This document shows, piece by piece, positions 25,167-34,651 of a stretch of 64,000 nucleotides of DNA. The stretch is from DAISIL01 sp036822015. GTDB lineage: Bacteria > Bacteroidota > Bacteroidia > Cytophagales > Bernardetiaceae. Made by a program: the position numbers and the translations under genes. The notes below the pieces were generated by a model. The model had not been told where the DNA came from. It made no database searches and saw only the letters and a program-made list of their open reading frames with translations. Numbering within the stretch: position 1 is the stretch's first letter; each line of letters opens with the position of its first letter. The stretch is taken from assembly GCA_036822015.1 (NCBI GenBank), contig DAISIL010000009.1:7074-71073 (forward strand). Direction: 5' to 3'.

Positions 25167-26966
25167 ATGAGTAAGATAAGTTACGTCAAAATCCAAAACT
25201 TTAAAATTTTTGGTAAAGAAGTTGTTATTAATTTTGATAATCCTACTATTTTAATTGGCGCAAATAATTCAGGCAAAACAAGCGTCATTCAGGCCCTAGC
25301 TTTGTGGAGCTGGGCGGTCAAGATATGGTACGACAAAAAAGGAAATGCTAAAAGTCAGGCACAAAAAAATAAAGGGGTATCCCTAAATCGTTTGGAAATA
25401 GCGCAAGTACCTATCAAAGAAACACGTTATTTTTGGAACAAAGCCAGTATTCGTCAGGGTAGTCATAACTACATCCCACTCACCATTCGGGTAGGGCTTC
25501 TTTATGAAAATGAAATTGTAGAAGTAGGCATCAACTTTACCTATCATAGTTCTGACTTGATCTACTGCCAGCCTACACCTGAAAGTTTTGCCGATACGGG
25601 ATTGGAATGGATAAAATACGCGGCTCAATTATCCATCAACCTACTTTATCCCATGTCCGGGATGAGCGATAAAGAGTTTGTGCTTCAGGAGGAAGCCATA
25701 CGTACACAGATAGGTGTTGGGCAAACAGCCAATGTCCTAAGAAATATTTGCTATCATTTGTATATCAACAGCAGAGGGGATTGGGAGTATCTGACCGAAC
25801 TGACGAAAAAACTTTTCTCTATCTCACTCAAAGCACCTTTTGTGAGAGCTACCGGTGTACTCGAATTATTCTACAACTACGAAAGCAAAGAAAAAACCAT
25901 AAGAGATCTGGATATAACTTTGTCTGGACGGGGACAGCAACAAATGCTCTTGGTACTCGCTTATCTGTTGAGCAACAGAGGGTCTGTGCTGATGATTGAC
26001 GAACCTGATGCGCACTTAGAAATCTTACGACAATCCCAAATCTTTACCATTCTCAAAGAAGTAGCCAGAAGCTATGATTGCCAAATTATCATTGTTACAC
26101 ATTCGGAGGTCGTCCTCAACGAATCTCGCTCCGTTGTTTTTTTAGCAGACGGGCAAGCCCAAACCATCTCCGAAAATGCCGATTACAAGTTTATTAAAGA
26201 TGCCTTGAAGAACTTTGGACTAGAACATTATTATAAAGCCAAACTAAATCCGCACATTTTATACGTCGAAAGCAGTACAGACCTGGATATATTACGTGCA
26301 TTCGCAAAAAAATATCAACACAAAGCCAGCGATATTTTAACGGGCAAACTGTACTACTACTACACCCAAAACGAAGCCTCTACCGAAGACCTACCCGATA
26401 CGCTGGAGCGGACATCAGGGTTGTACAAACCTTTCAGGCGGCACTTTCAATCCATCAAAAAGATCATCCCAGAACTCAAGGCACTTGCCCTCTTCGATGG
26501 AGACAACAAGAACAAACAAGACGAACAGTCTGAAAACTTTGCTGTTCTTTATTGGACTCGGTATGAAATAGAAAATTACTTCATTACACCCAAAGTTATC
26601 TTTGCTTTCCTTCAAAAGCAGGTTCGCCAAAGCCACGGGCCTCTCTTTGAGCAAAAACAGTGGCTTATGTTTGAGCGTATCTTCAATGAAACATTCCTGC
26701 TCCCCGTCTTCAATAACAACAGAAAGGCATTGGATGAATTTAGAGCATTACCCGAAAACCTAAAAGATGTCCAATTTGAAAACTTTGCCTCCTCCAAAAA
26801 AGTAAGTGCTTTATTGGCGCACACCTTTCAGGAGTTTGCCTCGGAAAGTGAGCAGCCTATTCTACTCACAAAGGGTAATTACTATCAACTGATTGAATAT
26901 ACCGAAGTACTTCCCGAAGAAGTGAACGATAAACTCGATCAGATCGTCAAATATTTATCGGACTGA
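25167..26966 (+). CDS. OLD-family AAA ATPase with Toprim-type nuclease domain
   Basis: The 599-residue protein has an SMC/ABC-type ATPase half: Walker A GANNSGKT (31-38), the signature LSGRGQQQM (252-260), Walker B LMIDEPDAHLE (275-285) and the switch THSEVV (311-316). A Toprim-like half follows with Glu in ILYVESSTD (E368), the DGD pair in LALFDGDN (444-446) and RYEIENYF (465-472). Known relatives are OLD nucleases, GajA of Gabija and retron effectors, many of them phage-defence proteins; here there is no obvious partner gene. The gene is far more AT-rich than its neighbours (bases 25201-25260 are 20% GC), a sign of transfer. ATG at 25167 is preferred to GTG at 25164. Confidence 0.88.
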   Translation: MSKISYVKIQNFKIFGKEVVINFDNPTILIGANNSGKTSVIQALALWSWAVKIWYDKKGNAKSQAQKNKGVSLNRLEIAQVPIKETRYFWNKASIRQGSHNYIPLTIRVGLLYENEIVEVGINFTYHSSDLIYCQPTPESFADTGLEWIKYAAQLSINLLYPMSGMSDKEFVLQEEAIRTQIGVGQTANVLRNICYHLYINSRGDWEYLTELTKKLFSISLKAPFVRATGVLELFYNYESKEKTIRDLDITLSGRGQQQMLLVLAYLLSNRGSVLMIDEPDAHLEILRQSQIFTILKEVARSYDCQIIIVTHSEVVLNESRSVVFLADGQAQTISENADYKFIKDALKNFGLEHYYKAKLNPHILYVESSTDLDILRAFAKKYQHKASDILTGKLYYYYTQNEASTEDLPDTLERTSGLYKPFRRHFQSIKKIIPELKALALFDGDNKNKQDEQSENFAVLYWTRYEIENYFITPKVIFAFLQKQVRQSHGPLFEQKQWLMFERIFNETFLLPVFNNNRKALDEFRALPENLKDVQFENFASSKKVSALLAHTFQEFASESEQPILLTKGNYYQLIEYTEVLPEEVNDKLDQIVKYLSD

Positions 26967-26995
26967 ATTGCATTGCCCATTCGTGAAAAACGAAC

Positions 26996-27802
26996 TCAAA
27001 AAACATCTACCTTGTCCTCCTCTTCGGCATCGCGGCTGCGAACGATTCCCCGCGAGGAGGACTTAATGAAAGCAAATATACGCTGACGCTCCGAGCTATC
27101 GGGGAGTTGATCTTCGATGCGTTGGAGGGCTTCCTGCGTATTGAGACCGCTCGAGTACAAGAGGCGATAAATCTCGTGGATGTTGTTGAGCTGCTGCTTA
27201 TCGAAGTTGCGACGGCGCAGCCCCGTAACATTGACCCCCACAAAACTCAACGGCTCTCGAGCAACGGTGATAAAAGGCGGTACGTCCTTGCGTACCCGTC
27301 CGCCGCCGGCGATCATGGCATGGTCGCCGATATGCACAAACTGATGGGCGGCACTGGTACCCCCCATCACGACATAGTCGCCGATGACTACGTGTCCGCC
27401 CAACTGCACAGTGTTGGCCAAAATACAGTGATCGCCAATAATGCAATCGTGGGCTACGTGTACGTAAGCCATCAGCAGGACGTGGTTTCCGATGCGGGTT
27501 TGGTAGCGGTCTTTGGTACCTCGGTTGATGGTAACAAACTCGCGTACCGTCGTGTGATCTCCAATCACGACCGTTGTTTGCTCACCATCAAACTTGAGGT
27601 CTTGGGGAATGGCCGCCACCACGGCTCCAGGAAAAATTCGGCAGTGGGATCCGATCCGGGCCCCATCCATGATCGTTACGTTGGGGCCAATCCAGGTATG
27701 ATCGCCAATCTGTACATCGGCTGCAATATAGCTAAATGGGTCTATCTGTACGTGTTGTCCGATCTGTGCGTCCGGGTGGATGTAGGTATTCGGGTAGGTC
27801 AT
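26996..27802 (-). CDS. lpxA: UDP-N-acetylglucosamine O-acyltransferase
   Basis: This 268-residue acyltransferase adds the first 3-hydroxyacyl chain to UDP-GlcNAc in lipid A synthesis. The left-handed beta-helix of hexapeptide repeats fills the first two thirds (YIHPDAQIGQHVQIDPFSYI and onwards); the catalytic histidine is in YVHVAHDCIIG, and GLRRRNFDKQQLNNIHEIYRLLY begins the helical C-terminus. It follows lpxC-fabZ by 9 nt. The C-terminal tail DAEEEDKVDVF is acidic and slightly longer than usual. Confidence 0.96.
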   Translation of the reverse strand: MTYPNTYIHPDAQIGQHVQIDPFSYIAADVQIGDHTWIGPNVTIMDGARIGSHCRIFPGAVVAAIPQDLKFDGEQTTVVIGDHTTVREFVTINRGTKDRYQTRIGNHVLLMAYVHVAHDCIIGDHCILANTVQLGGHVVIGDYVVMGGTSAAHQFVHIGDHAMIAGGGRVRKDVPPFITVAREPLSFVGVNVTGLRRRNFDKQQLNNIHEIYRLLYSSGLNTQEALQRIEDQLPDSSERQRIFAFIKSSSRGIVRSRDAEEEDKVDVF

Positions 27803-27811
27803 GGGAAAGCG

Positions 27812-29221
27812 TTAGGATTTTTTTTCTTCTTTTTCTTTACGTACCAAACTGGCAGCGATGATGGCTTCGGAGACTAATTTTTCACCGACATAAGCCTGTG
27901 CGCTGACCTTCGCGATCCCGCGCTTGACGGGAGCTAACAACTCACAGCGAAACAGCACCGTATCGCCGGGCTGTACCATCTTGCGAAAGCGACATTTGTC
28001 GATACCCAAAAAATACGTCCAGTAGTTCTCCGGATCATCGACGGTGTTGAGTACCAGGATACCGCCCGTTTGTGCCATCGCCTCTACCTGCAAGACCCCA
28101 GGCATGACGGGGTTACCGGGGAAATGCCCCTGAAAGAAGGGTTCGTTGATCGTTACGTTTTTTACGCCTACCACGTAGCGTTCGTCCAGGTAACAGATGC
28201 GATCCAGGAGCCGAAACGGATAGCGATGCGGCAGCACCTGGGCAATTTGGTTGGCATCCAGGATTGGAGGAGCAGATGGGTCGTAGAAGGGCGCCTCATC
28301 ACCGCGCACCTTACGCATAGCACGCTTGAGCTTACGGGCAAAGGCGACGTTGGCACAATGCCCGGGGCGGGCAGCCAGGATTTGGGCTTTGAGGGGACGG
28401 CCCACGAGTGCCAAATCACCGATCATATCAAGGAGTTTATGTCGGGCGGGTTCGTTGTTGTGACGCAAAGAGATGTTGTTGAGGATACCCGTTTGCTCTA
28501 CCTGGATGTCGGGTTTGCCAAAGAGTGTGCGCAGTTCGCTTAGCTTATCCTCGTCCAGGACGCGATCCACGATCACGATGGCGTTATCTACGTCGCCGCC
28601 CTGAATCAGCCCCTGGGCGTAGAGGGCTTCGATTTCGTGCAAGAAACAAAAGGTACGGCAGTTGGCGATCTCTTCGGGGTATTTGTCGATCTCGTTGAGG
28701 GAGGCGTGCTGGCTACCCAAAACGGAGGAGTTATAATCGACCATGACCGTCAGGCGATAGTCGGAGAGGGGAAGGGCGGCCAGTTCGATGTTTTTTTCGG
28801 GGTCTCGATAAAAAACGCCTTCCGTGAGTTCAAAGAAGTTGCGGTGGATGCCCTGGTTTTCTAGCCCTGCCTCCTGAATTTTTTCGACAAAGGGCCAGGC
28901 ACTGCCATCCATGATGGGGGGTTCAGGGCCAGAGAGTTCGATCAAGGCGTTGTCTATCTGCAAGCCCACCAATGCCGAGAGGACATGTTCGACGGTATGG
29001 ACACGGGCCCCGTCTTTTTCGAGGGTTGTCCCTCGGGCGCAATCAACGACGTAGTCCACGTCCACCTCTACGATGGGCTGCCCGGGGAGGTCGATGCGTT
29101 GAAACTTTAAGCCGTGGTTGGGGCGTGCCGGACGGATGGTCATGTGCGCAGAGGCTCCTGTATGCAAGCCCACCCCCGCAAAGGATACCGGGGCGGCGAG
29201 CGTATGTTGTTGCACTTTCAT
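27812..29221 (-). CDS. lpxC-fabZ: Fused LpxC deacetylase and FabZ dehydratase
   Basis: This 469-residue bifunctional enzyme joins the zinc-dependent UDP-3-O-acyl-GlcNAc deacetylase, the committed lipid A step, to 3-hydroxyacyl-ACP dehydratase. The LpxC half (1 to about 305) has HTVEHVLSALVGLQIDNA, PIMDGSAWPF and the metal and catalytic segments HKLLDMIGDLALVG and ARPGHCANV. The FabZ half (about 315-469) has LPHRYPFRLLDR and the catalytic FFQGHFPGNPVMPGVLQVEAMAQ. The fusion is characteristic of Bacteroidota. lpxD, often next to it, is not present here. Confidence 0.97.
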   Translation of the reverse strand: MKVQQHTLAAPVSFAGVGLHTGASAHMTIRPARPNHGLKFQRIDLPGQPIVEVDVDYVVDCARGTTLEKDGARVHTVEHVLSALVGLQIDNALIELSGPEPPIMDGSAWPFVEKIQEAGLENQGIHRNFFELTEGVFYRDPEKNIELAALPLSDYRLTVMVDYNSSVLGSQHASLNEIDKYPEEIANCRTFCFLHEIEALYAQGLIQGGDVDNAIVIVDRVLDEDKLSELRTLFGKPDIQVEQTGILNNISLRHNNEPARHKLLDMIGDLALVGRPLKAQILAARPGHCANVAFARKLKRAMRKVRGDEAPFYDPSAPPILDANQIAQVLPHRYPFRLLDRICYLDERYVVGVKNVTINEPFFQGHFPGNPVMPGVLQVEAMAQTGGILVLNTVDDPENYWTYFLGIDKCRFRKMVQPGDTVLFRCELLAPVKRGIAKVSAQAYVGEKLVSEAIIAASLVRKEKEEKKS

Positions 29222-29258
29222 TCAGGAAGGGGTTGTGATGGATTTTCCAAATTGGCTT

Positions 29259-29266
29259 CAAAGGTA
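29259..29266 (-). promoter_or_regulatory. -7 promoter box of lpxC-fabZ-lpxA (TACCTTTG)
   Basis: A perfect TAnnTTTG on the minus strand, 37 nt before the ATG. No -33 element at standard spacing. Confidence 0.5.
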
Positions 29267-29325
29267 ACACTTTTCTCAAAAAAAAGGCTTATCTTTCCTT
29301 GCAAAAGCATTTGCTCACAACCACT

Positions 29326-30753
29326 ATGCAACTCCCCTTAAAGAAAACAAAGATCGTCGCAACCATTGGCCCCGCCTCCGAGTCGGTAGAAGTCTTGCGT
29401 AGCCTAATTCTGGCTGGCGTAAATGTCTTTCGGCTCAATTTTTCGCATGGCACCCACGAGCAGCACGCCGAGGTGATCCGATGTATCCGACGGCTCAACG
29501 AAGAAATGGGCGCGGGTGTGGCCATCCTGCAAGACCTCCAGGGGCCCAAAATCCGCGTCGGTGAACTCGAAGCCCCCTTTGAGGTACAGACTGGCGATAC
29601 CTTTTTGATTACCAATCAGGAAGAAATCGAAGGCAACCGAGAGCGCATCTCCTGTACGTACCCTTCCGTTGTCCGAGACATCAAAATAGATGACCGCGTA
29701 CTGATCGACGATGGCAAAATTGAACTGATCGTGATGGACGTGGAGCGCGACCACTTTCAGGTAAAGGTCATCCATGGCGGAACCATCAAGCCCCGCAAAG
29801 GCATCAACCTACCCGATACGGTCATTTCGGCACCTGCCCTGACCGACAAAGACTACCAAGACTTGCTCTTTGGGCTCGAGCAAGAAGTCGATTGGATCGC
29901 TCTTTCTTTTGTTCGCACGGCCGAAGAACTCTACTACCTCCGGCGGCTCATCAAACAACAAAAAGGCGTAGCCCGAATCATCGCCAAGATCGAACGCCCC
30001 GAAGCCATCAAAAACATCGACCGCATCATCGACGCAGCCGATGCCCTGATGATCGCCCGAGGCGACCTCGGCGTAGAAATCAAGATGGAGGATGTCCCGA
30101 TGGCCCAAAAAAGTATCGTCCGCAAGTGCATCGAAGCCACCAAGCCCGTCATCATCGCGACCCAGATGATGGAATCCATGATCGACAACCCCCGTCCCAC
30201 CCGAGCCGAAGCTGCCGATGTAGCCAACGGGGTCATGGATGGGGCCGATGCCCTCATGCTAAGCGGGGAGACAGCCGTGGGACGCTATCCGGTTAAAGTC
30301 GTCGAGAGCATGACACAAATTATTCGTTCGGTAGAAGAAAGTGCTAACATTTACAATGTTTTCTACAACGTTGATCGCAGTTCTCCTGATTTTACGAGCC
30401 GCAGCTTGATCGCGACCGGCTGCTGGATGTCCTCCGAAACAAAAGCCAAAGCCATTATTGCCATGACCCAATCGGGCTACACGGCTTTTGAGATTTCGAG
30501 CCGCCGCCCCAGAGCCAATATTTTTATTTTTACCAAAAACAAGCATATCCTCAATATGCTCAACCTGGTTTGGGGCGTGAGTTGCTATTACTACGACCGC
30601 TTTGAATCGACGGATCAAACCTTTCAGGATACCCAGCAGTTGCTCCTGGAGCAAAAGGAAATTCAGCGGGGCGATGTGGTCATCAACCTGGCCAGTATGC
30701 CGATCGTCGAGCGCGCCCGCACCAATACCCTCAAAATTGATGTTGTCCGATAA
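29326..30753 (+). CDS. pyk: Pyruvate kinase
   Basis: This 475-residue glycolytic enzyme transfers phosphate from phosphoenolpyruvate to ADP. TKIVATIGPASESVEVLRSLILAGVNVFRLNFSHG at the start, the active-site lysine and metal residues in IIAKIERPEAIKNIDRI and ALMIARGDLGVEI, and the ATQMMESMIDNPRPTRAEAADVANGVMDG loop are intact. ATG at 29326 is chosen over TTG at 29299 because the family begins about five residues before KTKIVATIGP. It is followed 14 nt later by yaaA. Confidence 0.97.
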   Translation: MQLPLKKTKIVATIGPASESVEVLRSLILAGVNVFRLNFSHGTHEQHAEVIRCIRRLNEEMGAGVAILQDLQGPKIRVGELEAPFEVQTGDTFLITNQEEIEGNRERISCTYPSVVRDIKIDDRVLIDDGKIELIVMDVERDHFQVKVIHGGTIKPRKGINLPDTVISAPALTDKDYQDLLFGLEQEVDWIALSFVRTAEELYYLRRLIKQQKGVARIIAKIERPEAIKNIDRIIDAADALMIARGDLGVEIKMEDVPMAQKSIVRKCIEATKPVIIATQMMESMIDNPRPTRAEAADVANGVMDGADALMLSGETAVGRYPVKVVESMTQIIRSVEESANIYNVFYNVDRSSPDFTSRSLIATGCWMSSETKAKAIIAMTQSGYTAFEISSRRPRANIFIFTKNKHILNMLNLVWGVSCYYYDRFESTDQTFQDTQQLLLEQKEIQRGDVVINLASMPIVERARTNTLKIDVVR

Positions 30754-30767
30754 CCCCCTCTCGTGCC

Positions 30768-31520
30768 ATGCGTATTTTGCTTTCTCCCTCCAAAACACAA
30801 ACCTTTGAATTGCCTGAACCCGAACAATTTACCTTGCCTCAATTTTTGGAGGATTCCCAACAGCTCATGGACATCCTCACCCAACAATCCAGGGCCCAGA
30901 TCGGTGAACTGATGCAGATCAGCGATGCCCTGGCAAGCCTCAACTACGAGCGTTTTTCGCGCTTTTCCCTGCCTTTTTCGCCCCAAAATGCCCGTCCGGC
31001 GGTATTTGCTTTTCGGGGCGATGTCTATGATGGCTTAGCCGCCGATACGCTCACAGCGGCGGATATTGATTTTGCCCAGAGACACCTGCGTATCCTTTCG
31101 GGTTTGTATGGCTTGCTGCGTCCCCTGGACTTGATCCAGGCGTATCGCCTCGAAATGAAAACACCCCTCGATAACCCACGCGGCAAAAATCTCTATGCCT
31201 TTTGGGGCAAACGCCTGGCCCAGCAACTGGTACAAGAAACAGAAACGGTCGTTAATTTGGCTTCCCAGGAGTACTTCAAAGCCCTGCCCACGCAGGTTTT
31301 ATCCACCGTTCGGGTGATTACGCCTGTCTTTAAGGAGCGCAAAGGAGAGACTTACAAGGTCATCGCCATTTATGCCAAAAAAGCCCGAGGACAGATGGCG
31401 CGTTACCTGATTCGGGAACGTATCAGCGATACCGAAGGGATCAAGGGCTTTCGGGAGGGCGGTTATGCTTTTGTGGAGCAGTTCTCGACCGAAGATCAGT
31501 GGGTTTTTGCTCGAGATTGA
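30768..31520 (+). CDS. yaaA: Peroxide stress protein YaaA
   Basis: The 250-residue DUF328/UPF0246 protein starts MRILLSPSKTQTFE. Signature segments are ALASLNYERFSRF, ILSGLYGLLRPLDLIQAYRLEMKT and KKARGQMARYLI. In E. coli YaaA lowers intracellular free iron during peroxide stress and has a DNA-binding fold. Cotranscription with pyk is likely. Confidence 0.93.
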   Translation: MRILLSPSKTQTFELPEPEQFTLPQFLEDSQQLMDILTQQSRAQIGELMQISDALASLNYERFSRFSLPFSPQNARPAVFAFRGDVYDGLAADTLTAADIDFAQRHLRILSGLYGLLRPLDLIQAYRLEMKTPLDNPRGKNLYAFWGKRLAQQLVQETETVVNLASQEYFKALPTQVLSTVRVITPVFKERKGETYKVIAIYAKKARGQMARYLIRERISDTEGIKGFREGGYAFVEQFSTEDQWVFARD

Positions 31521-31574
31521 TAAAAGTCAATAAGTGGGCTTATTTAATTCATAAATTCGTGTTGTCCAAAGGCT

Positions 31575-31582
31575 TAATTTTG
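31575..31582 (+). promoter_or_regulatory. -7 promoter box of the iron alcohol dehydrogenase (TAATTTTG)
   Basis: A perfect TAnnTTTG, 32 nt before the ATG at 31615; it argues against the TTG at 31588 as the start. Confidence 0.5.
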
Positions 31583-31614
31583 GAGTATTGTATTACTTGA
31601 TACCCCATCAAATC

Positions 31615-32793
31615 ATGGACAACAACGCTATTTACTACTTCTCTCCCACCAAAAATGTCTTTGGTTCTGGTTCTATTGCCGTTATCGCACAAGAAATCGC
31701 ATCTGCCAAGTACAAAAAGGTTCTTCTCATAACGGATCGCTTTTTTGGTAAGCATTCATTGTGTCAGGATATTTGCGCGCTCATCGAAAGCAGCCAAGCT
31801 GAACCCATCGTGTGGGATGGCGTTCAACCTAACCCCACTGATCTCAACGTGGTGGCAGCTACTCAGGAATTTAAATCCCGGGGCTGTGATGCTATTTTGT
31901 CATTGGGCGGAGGTAGCGCGCACGATTGTGCTAAGGCTGTTGCTATTATGGCCACTAACACGGGTCGAATTCAAGACTACGAAGGAATTGACCAGGTAAA
32001 AATCATACCCGCCCCACTTTTTTCCGTTAATACGACGGCAGGTACAGCAGCCGAGCTCACCCGCTTCTCCATCATCACGGATACCTCTCGAAAGGTCAAG
32101 ATGGCTATCATTGACTGGCGCATTACGCCACTGCTGGCCGTCAATGATGCACAAACAATGGTTTCGATGCCCCCTGATCTGACCGCAGCTACGGGTATGG
32201 ATGCCTTGACGCACGCCGTAGAGGCATACGTATCTACGGCCGCTAATGCCCTAACCAACGCCAATGCCGCCGCATCTATAAGTTTGATTTTCAAATATTT
32301 ACCACGTGCCTACAACAATGGGCAAGACCTGGAGGCAAGAGAGCAGATGGCATACGCACAGTTTTTGGCTGGTCTGGCTTTCAATAACGCTAGCCTTGGC
32401 TATATCCATGCGATGGCACATCAACTGGGGGGCTTTTATGATCTCCCGCATGGGGTGTGTAATGCCATTTTGCTGCCCGTCATCAGCCAATTCAATAAAA
32501 GTGCGGCTGTTGAGCAGCTAGCCGCTTTGGCCCAGATGCTCCAGCTAAGCCATCCTGATCAAAGTCCTGACCAAAAGGCACAAGATTTCATTGAAGCTTT
32601 ACGAGCCATGAAGCAGGAACTTGGTATCCCCCAGGATCTCAAGGCACTCGGTGTTCATCCAGGAGACTTTACGCTTATGGCACAAAATGCCATGAAAGAC
32701 CCCTGTGGTCTGACCAACCCCGTACAGCCAAGCCTCCAACAGGTCATTGAGCTATTCGAGACCGCTTACCAAAGCGAGTCCGTACCGGCTTAG
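31615..32793 (+). CDS. Iron-containing alcohol dehydrogenase
   Basis: This 392-residue NAD(P)-dependent group III dehydrogenase has a Rossmann-like N-terminal half with SLGGGSAHDCAKA and TTAGTAAELTRFSII. The metal ligands are in MDALTHAVEAYVS (Asp and His) and YIHAMAHQLGGFYDLPHG (two His). The latter pair of motifs is typical of FucO/AdhE-type enzymes that reduce aldehydes or oxidise alcohols. The exact substrate cannot be read from sequence. It is a single-gene unit with its own promoter. Confidence 0.93.
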   Translation: MDNNAIYYFSPTKNVFGSGSIAVIAQEIASAKYKKVLLITDRFFGKHSLCQDICALIESSQAEPIVWDGVQPNPTDLNVVAATQEFKSRGCDAILSLGGGSAHDCAKAVAIMATNTGRIQDYEGIDQVKIIPAPLFSVNTTAGTAAELTRFSIITDTSRKVKMAIIDWRITPLLAVNDAQTMVSMPPDLTAATGMDALTHAVEAYVSTAANALTNANAAASISLIFKYLPRAYNNGQDLEAREQMAYAQFLAGLAFNNASLGYIHAMAHQLGGFYDLPHGVCNAILLPVISQFNKSAAVEQLAALAQMLQLSHPDQSPDQKAQDFIEALRAMKQELGIPQDLKALGVHPGDFTLMAQNAMKDPCGLTNPVQPSLQQVIELFETAYQSESVPA

Positions 32794-32828
32794 CACGTAA
32801 CCTAAATACAGGTGAGGTTTAGCGGCAG

Positions 32829-32856
32829 ATCAAGATAAAAGAAATATTATCTTGAT
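32829..32856. repeat. Perfect 10-bp inverted repeat, possible terminator
   Basis: Arms ATCAAGATAA (32829-32838) and TTATCTTGAT (32847-32856) with an 8-nt loop sit between the alcohol dehydrogenase and the PEGA gene. No strong T-tract follows, so an operator is also possible. Confidence 0.45.
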
Positions 32857-32903
32857 TAAGATTACATTTTTATTTAATATTCACATTAAAATCACTTACT
32901 ACA

Positions 32904-34226
32904 ATGAAGAAATATTTTTTTTGCCTTGTGTTTTTTAGTTGCCTGTCCGTGATGAGTTATGCACAATCAAAGATCACGCTACAAGTACCGGATCACTCTG
33001 ATGCGGAAATTTATCATAACGGGTTTTTGGTTGGGCGAGGGTCTGCATTAATAAAACTGGATAACACACAAAACCGATTTACTATCAAGAAGGAAGGGTA
33101 TCGGGATTATACCGCTACTTTCGGTAAAAAAGACATTCAGTATCTGCTCAAAAAAGGCAAAACAAATATTTACGAGATGGATTTTGATACTCGATTAGTG
33201 CAAGTAACGACGAGTCCATCCGATGCTGGCATTTATATAAACGGTAAAATGGTGGGACACCGAAGCTATCTTTTAGAAATCCCCAAAGGAAAGATGTTTG
33301 CTGTTGAGCTTAAAAAAGCTGGGTATCAAAGCATCAAGCGAGACTACAAGTTCATGTCTGGGGGGGTTCTTCCACCCATCAAAGATCATTTGGTACTAAC
33401 TAACCGTACCGTCAATGTTACTACCGTTCCATCCGATGTTAGCCTTTACGTGGATAACAGACTTGTAGGGGAGGGGAGTGTAACCTTAGTTATTCCATCC
33501 GAATCATGCATCACCTTGAAAGGCATTAAGGAAGGACGAGTGCCCAAAGAACACGTGCTTTGTAACAAATCCGGAGATAGCCACGAAGCACCATTGTCTA
33601 TGCGAATGGAGTTAAAGGATTATGTGGTTCAACTGCACAGTACACCCGATAACGCAACCATCAAAATTGATGGGAAAGTCGTCGGAACAGGAAAATTTGA
33701 TGTCCAAATAAATGAGGGAGCATGTGTGGAGGTGATCGTGCAATCCCCTGGCTTCATCAGTGAAGAAAAAATATATTGCAACAAGCCCAATTTTCGCCCA
33801 AACTTTTCGTCCGATCACATCAAACTTGACGTGGATGAGGCTTACCTCTCATCAAGTCAAATAGATCAAGCCAATAAAGACATCACCATTGATGTCAGTG
33901 AAAGTAGAAGTAATGATGATACCTGGAAACTAATCAGCATGATCGTTACCTCACATTTTGATATATTAGAGGTAACAGATAAAGAAACAGGCTACATACG
34001 CACATCATGGGTAGCACAAAGTTTCAAAGACAGCACGATCAGAACACGTTTTATTGTCAAGCTCTCCGGTATAAATCCCATTCAGTATCGCGTAAAAATA
34101 CAATCCCAACAGTCGCCTGCCGCACAAGTCAGCGTCAAGAATGACCATGATTTTGAGGATTGGGATCGCGTACTCAACACCCACAAAGATATTATCAGCG
34201 AAATACAGTCCAGACTAAGGAACTAA
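32904..34226 (+). CDS. Exported PEGA-repeat protein with unknown C-terminal domain
   Basis: The 440-residue product has a signal peptide (KKYFFCLVFFSCLSVMSYAQ) and then about four PEGA-like beta repeats. The clearest are VQVTTSPSDAGIYINGKMVG (about 98 on), VNVTTVPSDVSLYVDNRLVG (about 184 on) and VQLHSTPDNATIKIDGKVVG (about 263 on); the first, from residue 23, is diverged. The C-terminal 100 residues form a different domain, with DDTWKLISMIVTSHFDILEV, then GYIRTSWVAQSF and TRFIVKLSG, loosely like BamC-type modules. PEGA domains occur on cell-surface proteins; a specific role is unknown. Base composition is AT-rich relative to most of the window. Confidence 0.75.
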   Translation: MKKYFFCLVFFSCLSVMSYAQSKITLQVPDHSDAEIYHNGFLVGRGSALIKLDNTQNRFTIKKEGYRDYTATFGKKDIQYLLKKGKTNIYEMDFDTRLVQVTTSPSDAGIYINGKMVGHRSYLLEIPKGKMFAVELKKAGYQSIKRDYKFMSGGVLPPIKDHLVLTNRTVNVTTVPSDVSLYVDNRLVGEGSVTLVIPSESCITLKGIKEGRVPKEHVLCNKSGDSHEAPLSMRMELKDYVVQLHSTPDNATIKIDGKVVGTGKFDVQINEGACVEVIVQSPGFISEEKIYCNKPNFRPNFSSDHIKLDVDEAYLSSSQIDQANKDITIDVSESRSNDDTWKLISMIVTSHFDILEVTDKETGYIRTSWVAQSFKDSTIRTRFIVKLSGINPIQYRVKIQSQQSPAAQVSVKNDHDFEDWDRVLNTHKDIISEIQSRLRN

Positions 34227-34336
34227 ACTACCACCCGATAGCGTGTCCTTACTTTTTTACCTCCTTACAGACACCATCCAAAAGCCAAGAACCTTTTTTA
34301 GCGTTAAGGTGTGGACATATCATGGTGTGGTATAAG

Positions 34337-34651
34337 CTATCCCTTCTCGACGACCTCAAGCACCGTCCGAAAGGCGACGAACTTGTTGGCATAACGCAAG
34401 TTATGGGCGTGCTGGAGACGCGGGGCATGAGCCGTTTGGTAGCGGTCTAGTTGCTGTTGGCTGTGGCAGTAGTACTGGACGGCATAGGTGGGTCCCTTCG
34501 TTTCGGGTAGGGGCGTGAGCAGGCGCAGGATGCGGTGTTGGACAAACAAGCCCGTGTTCATCACCTCGGGTATGTGTTCGGTTTGCATCCATTGGAGCCA
34601 GTCGGTGTGGATGTCTTCGTCGATATTGATGGTTACGTTATAGATCAGCAT
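34337..34651 (-). CDS. DUF4286 family protein
   Basis: This 104-residue soluble protein, MLIYNVTINIDEDIHTDWLQWMQ at the start, matches DUF4286, a ferredoxin-like/dimeric alpha-beta-barrel type fold of unknown function common in Bacteroidota. YAVQYYCHSQQQLDRYQ and FVAFRTVLEVVE are the other strands. It overlaps the end of the upstream TPR/SpoIIE phosphatase gene by 14 nt, implying translational coupling. Confidence 0.88.
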   Translation of the reverse strand: MLIYNVTINIDEDIHTDWLQWMQTEHIPEVMNTGLFVQHRILRLLTPLPETKGPTYAVQYYCHSQQQLDRYQTAHAPRLQHAHNLRYANKFVAFRTVLEVVEKG

